From NCBI GenBank assembly GCA_029948255.1, contig JALIZF010001794.1, positions 726,117 through 790,116 on the forward strand: a stretch of DNA of 64,000 bases, written 5' to 3'. Source of the DNA: Telmatactis stephensoni (taxonomy: Eukaryota; Cnidaria; Anthozoa; Actiniaria; Isophelliidae). Shown one piece after another: positions 56,660 to 64,000 of this stretch; the stretch's first letter is position 1; the number at the start of each line of letters is the position of its first letter. Made by a program: the position numbers and the translations under genes. Under the pieces are notes generated by a model that searched no databases, was not told where the DNA came from, and saw nothing but the letters and a program-made list of their open reading frames with translations.

Positions 56660-57685
56660 TCGAAGTAGTTGTTTTCAGACCGCACCGCACATTTTCATTT
56701 GGCGCAATGGACAACTTAATGCGCACCAATGGACTTAATTTCTACACCAAATATGAGGATAAGATTGAAGTTTTAAATGGTGTTATAATTAAATCGATCA
56801 ATGTTTTTAAAATAGCAAAAATCGAACATCGTCAAAAATGGTTTTTCCTCTAATATCTCGCAAAATTGATGAGCTTCAGACAAGCGGTAAACTGCATAGA
56901 AAAATTCATATAGATGCTCAACATTTCAAAGTGATTTTAGGAGTTTTAATCTGTTTGATTTTCTTTAAATCACCAAAGTTTCCACAGATGCTGTATTTCT
57001 ATTCTTGGACATAACGACAGCGTAAAAAATACTCGAAGTACGCAAAACACCACGAGAACACTGTGGAAATATTGCTAAAATATACACTTACCTTAGGTGA
57101 AAAAGCCGACTTTCAACTCTTTATCGACGTCAAGATATATTTTTTTCTTTCCAAGTCTCTTGTGAGACATTTTCTCCGCAACTTGTACATCAGAAGTTGT
57201 TTTTGAAAATCTCAAAAATGCAGGATTATTTTTGCTTGGCGTTGTAATAGGGCATTACTTGTTCTATACACAGCATTATTGCAGCAGCTCATTCAAATAC
57301 AAGCACTAAAACGACCCGAAACTTAAACCTGATGTTGGCCCAAACGCCAGCTCAAAACTTGAATTGCATGATGCGTGCCGACACTTTGAAAACTGAATAT
57401 TTACAAGTTTCCTTGCAGTTTTAACTTGCAAAACTTAAAAATATTATTATTAATACCAACTACAGTGGTACAACATCATGATAATTGATCACAACAAAAA
57501 CACATAACCCACCAAAATATATACCAACAATGTAATTGGTTGGTAATAACAAAAAGAAAAAGGTCAATTGGATCATAAATAAAATGGAAAACAATGGGTT
57601 GGCAAAATAAAACTTACCAACAATGGGTTGGCAATAAAAAGTACCAAAACGGGTGGTTTAACATCATAATTGATCACAGACAATG
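56660..57685. other. No gene recognised
   Basis: AT-rich; nothing supportable. Confidence 0.4.
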
Positions 57686-57689
57686 AACA

Positions 57690-58255
57690 AATAACATAAA
57701 ACATACCACAAATACTGGCCAACAATGAGTTGACAAATAACATAAAATATACCAAAAATTCTGGCCAACAATGAGTTGACAAATAACATAAAATATACCA
57801 CAAATACTGGCCAACAATGAGTTGACAAATAACATAAAATATACCACAAATACTGGCCAACAATGAGTTGACAAATAACATAAAATATACCACAAATACT
57901 GGCCAACAATGAGTTGACAAATAACATAAAATATACCACAAATACTGGCCAACAATGAGTTGACAAATAACATAAAATATACCACAAATACTGGCCAACA
58001 ATGAGTTGACAAATAATATAAAATATACCACAAATACTGGCCAACAATGAGTTGACAAATAATATAAAATATACCACAAATACTGGCCAACAATGAGTTG
58101 ACAAATAATATAAAATATACCACAAATACTGGCCAACAATGAGTTGACAAATAACATAAAATATACCACAAATACTGGCCAACAATGAGTTGACAAATAA
58201 TATAAAATATACCACAAATACTGGCTAACAATGAGTTGACAAATAAATTTTTAAC
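57690..58255. repeat. 46-bp tandem repeat, about 12 copies
   Basis: Unit contains GGCCAACAATGAGTTGACAA and ATAAAATATACCACAAATAC. Copies differ mainly by AACATA versus AATATA. No stop in any minus-strand frame within a unit, so three overlapping long minus frames arise; they are artefacts. Confidence 0.93.
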
Positions 58256-58905
58256 AATGAGTTGGAAATAAAAAGTACCACAATGGGTGGCACACATCAT
58301 TACAATCAACTGAACTCATAGCATATAAAATATATATCAGGAACTGGATGGTGAACTGATCATCAAGGCGGGAAAAACATTGCCTATTGGGGTTTGAATT
58401 AATGCGATACCCCAAACCCCCTCCAACATCATTCTGATGCCACCGGAAGTTAATTGAGAATGTAAAGTGTTTTTCTCGCCATAAAATACTATTTGTTGCA
58501 CAAATAATTTATTTATTAGGTTACAAATACATTTACAAATACAATTCAATTTCACATTCTTGCTGAAATTAAAATAGATGTCTTTTCTTTTATAAAAAGT
58601 CTAATTAAAATTACTAGTCGAGTTTTTTAAATAAACTCTTTCTTTGTATACATTTAATTAGGTCTTCAGTTTTCGATATTTTCAGTACATATCAATGATC
58701 CAATTTAAACTGGAGATGGATTCTCCTTAAAGACGAATTATTTGCTTTAGACAATTATTTGTTAAACATGCAAGTCGTTTGGAGGTGATTTATCTGTCTA
58801 CTCCACTAAATTCATCAAATCATTTGTATTCAGACGTATCTTCTTCTGATCGATGGTATAAATTGGATCAATGAGTTATCGGGACATTTTCAGCTAAACA
58901 GGAAG
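58256..58905. other. No gene recognised
   Basis: AT-rich 3' flank of the cysteine-rich gene. Confidence 0.4.
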
Positions 58906-59148
58906 CTAGCAGAGCTTGCATCTACATTTGGTATATGTCTTTCCATTCTTATCCACTACAACTTCTCTCATACATGGATAACTGTTTCCAAACATTTTGC
59001 AGTTGATGTTGACTACTTTACACTTGTAATCTACTTTAGAATTTCCATAAATATATTTACTTTCTACACAGCCTTCAGTGTGAGGACAGTTGGGACTTTG
59101 TGAATGACTTCCTTTCAAGCACAAAACCAAGATAAGCACAACTGTCAT
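58906..59148 (-). CDS. Secreted 8-cysteine peptide, SCRiP-like
   Basis: 80 residues in one open stretch. The N-terminus MTVVLILVLCLKGSHS is a short signal peptide. The mature part has eight cysteines, ending in the tight cluster CRCKLC. Size, secretion and the C-terminal cysteine cluster resemble small cysteine-rich proteins (SCRiPs) of corals, some of which are reported neurotoxins; homology here is from general pattern, not alignment. Directly upstream lies CTCTTTCAG, a good acceptor 6 nt before the ATG, so a 5' UTR or leader exon probably exists further right but was not found. Calcification or toxin roles are both possible. Confidence 0.6.
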   Translation of the reverse strand: MTVVLILVLCLKGSHSQSPNCPHTEGCVESKYIYGNSKVDYKCKVVNINCKMFGNSYPCMREVVVDKNGKTYTKCRCKLC

Positions 59149-59149
59149 G

Positions 59150-61420
59150 ATTTCCTGAAAGAGTTATCAATTTATCAGAAATGTCACATTCTTAGATCAA
59201 AGATAATTCATGATTCCATGGCGAATCAACTGGAAGTATTTAGTTTGCAGGTGGATGCAATGAACCTTGACACAGCACCAGAGGGTGAGAAGATCACTTG
59301 TGATTTTACTCTGTACTCGGGTATCAAGATTCACCCATCTGAATTTATACAATTATGTCTTAGCCTCTTCCCAAGGCAACTCTTTTTTTTCACTCTTGGG
59401 CTTCCTGTGTCAAAGAAGAGAGACTGGGAACCCGGTTTTCTCTCTTCTCCTTTTACCACAAGTATCCAGTGAGAAAGAGTAGCCTGCGGAGGAAGCTAAT
59501 CCTAAAAAAATATAGTGAAACTTGATTTTTTTTTTTTTAATTGCGTAGTGTATATTTTTATATAACACAACGAAAGTAGAACCAGGAAACCCCCAAACTT
59601 ACTTACCACTTAATTACTGGATGTGATGAAACTATATACTTTTTGCCCTTATTTGAAAAAGTAACGTGTAAATCCCAAACATATCAACTTTGTTAAAAAA
59701 ATCGTAATTACTCTAACCTATGAGAAAATGGATTTTGGCAGCAAATTTTGTTCGACTTTCGAACTTTTTGATAGGAGTATATCGTAACAGTACAAAAGTC
59801 ATGAAGGTATATTATAATAATTACATCAAAAGTGTCTATGTCATTATGTAGAATATACCATTGGCTAAAAATTCATGCAATTGTAGTCTTTGTAAAGCTA
59901 TTATTTTTGGAATGGAATATGGAATATTTTTCGAATAACTTCCGGTGGCGTATTTTTTGTTGCCTCAAAAACTCGTAAATAGGCATCCATTCAAACGCCG
60001 ATTATCTCGAGAAGAAGCACCGGACACTCCATTTTTATTTTTATTTTTGGAATCAGCATTAGTTCTTATACAAAAAAGTTTCAATTGAAGGGTTTTACTT
60101 TACTTTCTGCCAGTGTAGTCAGTTTACTTGATACAAATTTATAACACACTTTTTTTCATAAAACATCTTGGAATTTGTGATAAACGGTAATTTCTTCCAC
60201 GCATTTTTTCTTAACAAGACAACAATAGACGGCACACTTACCCTTATTGTTAACATGTTCGTTGTTCTTCCTTTAGAATGCTTCGGTGATGGACTGTTGC
60301 TGCTGTGAATTCTGACGTTCGTTGGATTTACCTGTATTTTCTTACATATATATACCATTTCTGACATAATTACATCATTTTGACAACGGTAAAGTTACTA
60401 ATACAAAAATACCCTTCTTGCTTCAACACCTATTTAAATTCATCCAAATGACCTAAAATAAAATTACCGTCCTTTTTGAAGAATATTCGACACACGTTAG
60501 CCTTCAGTAGTAGAGCTAAGAAAACTTACGATTACGATTACAAAGTTTCTATATATGTTATTATTGATTTAACAGCGGCAATATTGGTGGGGATTATTTG
60601 GCGTTTTAATCAAATCGTTCTGCTAGATAACATTTTAAGAGTCACAGCCAATTGTTTTTATATCCATATAAATTAAGTAAACGCAATTCTGAAATAACCA
60701 AAAATTCCTAAAAATTCAGTGCAATTGAAATTTAAAGAAATAAACAATTGAATTTTGTGGTGTTGTTCCTTGTGAAAAATAAATCCCGAGTTTTGAATTT
60801 TTAGTGAATTTTCAAAGAAACGCGCACATTCCGTGGTAATTCCGAATTTGAAAATAGAAATCCAATAATTTTGAAACTGTTGTTGATAAACAAAATCAAA
60901 AGAATTTAGTCCAACGTACAACAGTCTAATATGGTCATTCGAGAGCGTGACATCCTTACATAAACACTGGAAAATTACAAATTGTGCTTCTATTGCGTGA
61001 ATTAACAAGAAAACAAAAGTTTAGTTATGATAGTACGTTATGAGTGCTTACACGAAGGAGTAACGCAAGTGCCTTTTACTCGCCCAATTGATACTTCAGA
61101 CAAATTATTCGTCAAGAACTCAGATACGTCTAGCATAATCCGTCTCAGAATATATTATTCGGGTCTAAAACAGATAATCGTCAATCGTCCCAACGATGTG
61201 TTTTCAAATGAATTACCTGTATTTTGGCGACAAAACTAAATCCGTCTACGAAATTTATATTTAGAAGAATGATTCTTATTCCTGTTCCTGTCTATCAAAA
61301 AGAAAAGAAAGCAAAAGAAAGCAAAAGAAAAATCATCTAAATTTAACAACAGGCATTGTAAAACAAGAGAAATCCATCAGATCATTTAGCTTAGCTATTA
61401 TCGTATAATAACTATGAGAC
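59150..61420. other. No gene recognised
   Basis: Includes possible upstream exon/promoter of the cysteine-rich gene. Short frames at 59104-59482, 60119-60367, 60476-60676 and 60673-61239 show no known domain. Confidence 0.35.
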
Positions 61421-61483
61421 AAAAATGTTCATTATGGCACAACTAAACTGCTGCAAAAAAATTGATCAGTACTTTGTCAGTGT

Positions 61484-61625
61484 GTGTATGTTTTTATTGT
61501 TCTTGTTGCTGTTGCTGTTGTTGTTTTTTTGTTTTTGTTTTTTTTTTGTTTTGTTTTGTTTTGTTTTTGCTTTGTTTGTTGTTGTTGCTGTTGTTTATTT
61601 GTTTGTTTTTTTGTTTTTTGGAAGG
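61484..61625. repeat. GTT/T-rich low complexity
   Basis: Almost only G and T on the plus strand; the Phe/Cys/Val frames are artefacts. Confidence 0.9.
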
Positions 61626-63199
61626 TATTTTTGGAACGCACGCCAACAACAGACAGATTTAGAAACCAACCATCCGTACAGTGTGGGGAAAATTTGTGGC
61701 ACCTGTTGATGCAAAGCTAATTGACATATCACCGAAAAAAACCACAAATAGTATCGGTTCTATAGGTACGGCTTTCGTGATTTATGAAAACATTTTGACA
61801 AGGAAACAATATGAGAAAAAATTATGATATAATCAAAAGGGCGTCGTTTCGAAGTCAAACATCAAGCTGATAATCAACCGCTAGGTAAACTAACAGGTCC
61901 TAGTATCATAATAGGGGAATTTTAGACCACTGTGGTGAGATTCGCCAGGAATTATCCGTCTTAACTTGCTATTTCTATTACCATGTAATTATCTTTAAGC
62001 AGGAACACGCAATTCCGGCAGCGTATAACGACTTCATTGTCATCTAGCAGTCATGATGAAAAACTGTAACGTGAGTTTAGTTGACGGGCGAGTGGGAATT
62101 ACTCTTTGCTGATTGGCTGGAACCAATTCTTCCAGTTTCTAGATGAAAACGAAATACTTGTGTTAGATAAAAAGGTCGGGGGTTTTCTTTTCAGAAAAAG
62201 AGGTAAAACTTTTCTGTTCAGTATCTCTGGCTGTTGAATAATAAAAGTCAGCTAAATTAGCCGGTAACTTTCTCATGAACCGATGCCAAAATATTTCTTT
62301 GCAAAACGACATGCTATGCTGTATTTTGCGCAAACAGTACGTCCGGACGGGCATTTATACAATATATATAGCAGCAAGAAATAATGACCGGATTTTTGCA
62401 TTAAATAATTATTTACTCGTTTTCTTCTGGTAAAACAGTTTAGTCCTGTTCATTAGGAAATAGAACGATAAGCGGTTTCACACTGAAGGCATGTTGTCTG
62501 AGCGAAATTTCGATTTATCTCCAGTTCAAGCTCAAAAGTGACGGGCTTAAAATTTCGAATTTACAAGTTAAAAATACACCAAAATCTTCGGAATTTCCTC
62601 GTCTAACTGCATCTGGTGAACTTCCCTTAGTTAGTGCATGAATCAACGGATGTGAGTTCCGCTAAAACGGAAGAACAACACGGAACTGAAAATTTTTTGC
62701 CACCATCCATTGTTGCATGAAACCCCCGGAAGTCTCAAAATAACTTCAATGAAAGAGTTTCGGTTATTTGATCCTCGGAGAAACGCAAAGAATTCTGGGA
62801 TTGCTAGGGAGCAAACAAGATGTATGGCCAAGTGAGAAATCTTCGATAATAACACACGAAAGAAAAAAAATCAACCTTTCTAGTGTACAGACTAACAGCC
62901 TAAAGTCAAGTGAATATTACGGCATCGATACTGTAACTTTAGAGTCGCCATTTTTTAAGATAAATCGATTGTAAACTGAAAGAATCCATGTGTATGCATG
63001 CAGTCTGTAAATGTATGCGATATACTAGTCCAATATATTCACTATAAAGTCCAAAGATGTTTTCTAGTTTCAGTTGTATGTTACTGTTGATCCATAGTTG
63101 TAATGTAATTTCGTTAAACTGTACAGGTACTATATAGCTAGTCAATGTTGTATAAGGTTAAAGTCCCTATAACGTCTACGAGATTAGTATATATTTTGA
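61626..63199. other. No gene recognised
   Basis: AT-rich; nothing supportable. Confidence 0.4.
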
Positions 63200-63204
63200 A
63201 TCGT

Positions 63205-63590
63205 TGTGTGTTGAAAATAACCCTTCAAATAAAATTTTGTCTATCGGCCGTATATTTTCTGAGATATGAAGGTTTGAAATTTCAAAATGCAAATGAGATG
63301 ACGTCATTTACGGGATTTGACCTAAACGTTTGTTACGTTTATATTAAAGCAAGTGCTCTTAGACTAAATAACCAAAATCTTTACGAAACCATTTTTCATT
63401 TATGGAAATTGGTTGCAAATGTCAAAATTTAAGTAGTTTGCACTGTAATGTTTTTGTATAATACATTATCCCGTAAAGGACGTCATCTCATTTGCATTTT
63501 GACATTTCAAACCTTCATGATCATACCTCAGAAAATATACGGCCGATTGACGAAATTTATTTGAAGAGTAATTTTAGTCATTAATAAACA
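63205..63590. mobile_element. Foldback repeat
   Basis: Arms at about 63213-63315 and 63475-63580 are imperfect reverse complements (CGGCCGTATATTTTCTGAG, AATGCAAATGAGATGACGTC). Centre near 63400. Non-coding. Confidence 0.8.
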
Positions 63591-64000
63591 TACTTGCATA
63601 TGTTACGCGACACTTATATATTTTCAGTGATTTTGTAGTTTACTAGTTATTTTGACAAGGGACGTTCGTGACGTAGTTTTTCATGACAGTTTGTTTGGCT
63701 AGTTGTTGGACCTAGCAGGGGCAGATCCAATTGCACCATATATTCTGTCTTAGTCTTAGATTCGTAGAGTCACGAATGATCTCAAGCTTTTGTAGAATCG
63801 TTTATAGTTGGACATCAATAAGATTGACGTCCCTGGTGGAGCTCATAAGTCAAACTGGACTCGAAGACATGAGTTGTACTGTGGATTCCGTTTATCAGTT
63901 CAGGTGATCTTCCCACGCTGTTGAAGTGTTGCCACATAGGTTTATCACATGTGGATCATAGATTGATAACTGGTACAAGAGTCCTGTTTGGGTTATGGCT
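63591..64000. other. No gene recognised
   Basis: Nothing supportable up to the window end. Confidence 0.4.

Noticed and set aside
57690..58255. CRISPR-like array
   Set aside because: Direct tandem repeat without unique spacers, in a eukaryotic genome.
57573..58309. Minus-strand frames of 183-214 codons
   Set aside because: Three overlapping frames with the same peptide period, generated by the 46-bp tandem repeat.
61425..61720. Phe/Val/Cys-rich membrane protein frames
   Set aside because: Low-complexity GTT/T tract.

Overview
Animal (metazoan) nuclear DNA, AT-rich, with intron-containing genes, very long (TA)n tracts and a dense layering of transposable elements. The mix of Penelope-like elements with hammerhead ribozymes, Kolobok, PIF/Harbinger pairs with Myb/SANT partners, DIRS-like and Ty3-like retroelements, plus a small secreted 8-cysteine protein resembling coral SCRiPs, suggests a cnidarian, most likely an anthozoan such as a stony coral. 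This is inferred from gene content only. Almost no conventional host gene can be named.

Layout. 1-364: Penelope-like (PLE) ends with two facing hammerhead ribozymes, then (TA)n. 365-11700: element A, an 11.3-kb Tc1/IS630-type transposon with perfect 86-bp inverted ends. It carries a four-exon accessory gene (+, 1322-6158) convergent with a four-exon transposase (-, 11522-8240), and is swollen by at least six nested elements, four of them TTAA-flanked or TTAA-like. 11701-21423: a PLE graveyard in TA microsatellites with one nearly full-length ORF (12234-14369), several 5'-truncated and inverted copies, and about a dozen hammerhead motifs. 21424-22591: an integrase relic fused to a PLE fragment, a 21-bp tandem repeat and a Ulp1-like protease fragment.

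24127-30095: a Myb/SANT gene and a Harbinger transposase, convergent, probably one PIF/Harbinger element split by element B (25749-28412). Element B is a second TA-flanked Tc1/IS630-type transposon and again carries a convergent accessory gene ending in a 138-nt exon for a SHOCT-like helical tail, as in element A. 30.1-33.9 kb: a tandem duplication, an acidic-repeat ORF, a Myb/SANT relic and another PLE relic with its own hammerhead. 34278-37586: a complete two-gene PIF/Harbinger element with inverted ends. 38.3-41.4 kb: a TTAA element, an unassigned multi-exon gene with two exons that look mutually exclusive, and a tRNA-derived SINE.

42589-46473: a decayed Ty3/gypsy-type element with 151-bp LTRs. 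46.9-48.0 kb: a DIRS-like relic. 48457-55666: an apparently intact 7.2-kb Kolobok-type transposon with TTAA flanks, a 731-aa transposase (-) and a 119-aa accessory gene (+). 55.7-58.3 kb: SINE and LINE scraps and a 46-bp tandem array. 58906-59148: the secreted cysteine-rich protein. The remainder is AT-rich DNA without recognisable genes, plus a foldback repeat near 63.2-63.6 kb.

The recurring theme is a transposase paired with a second convergent gene in four DNA transposon copies (two TA elements, Harbinger, Kolobok), with a fifth inferred. Elements A and B are the best candidates for something not well described.
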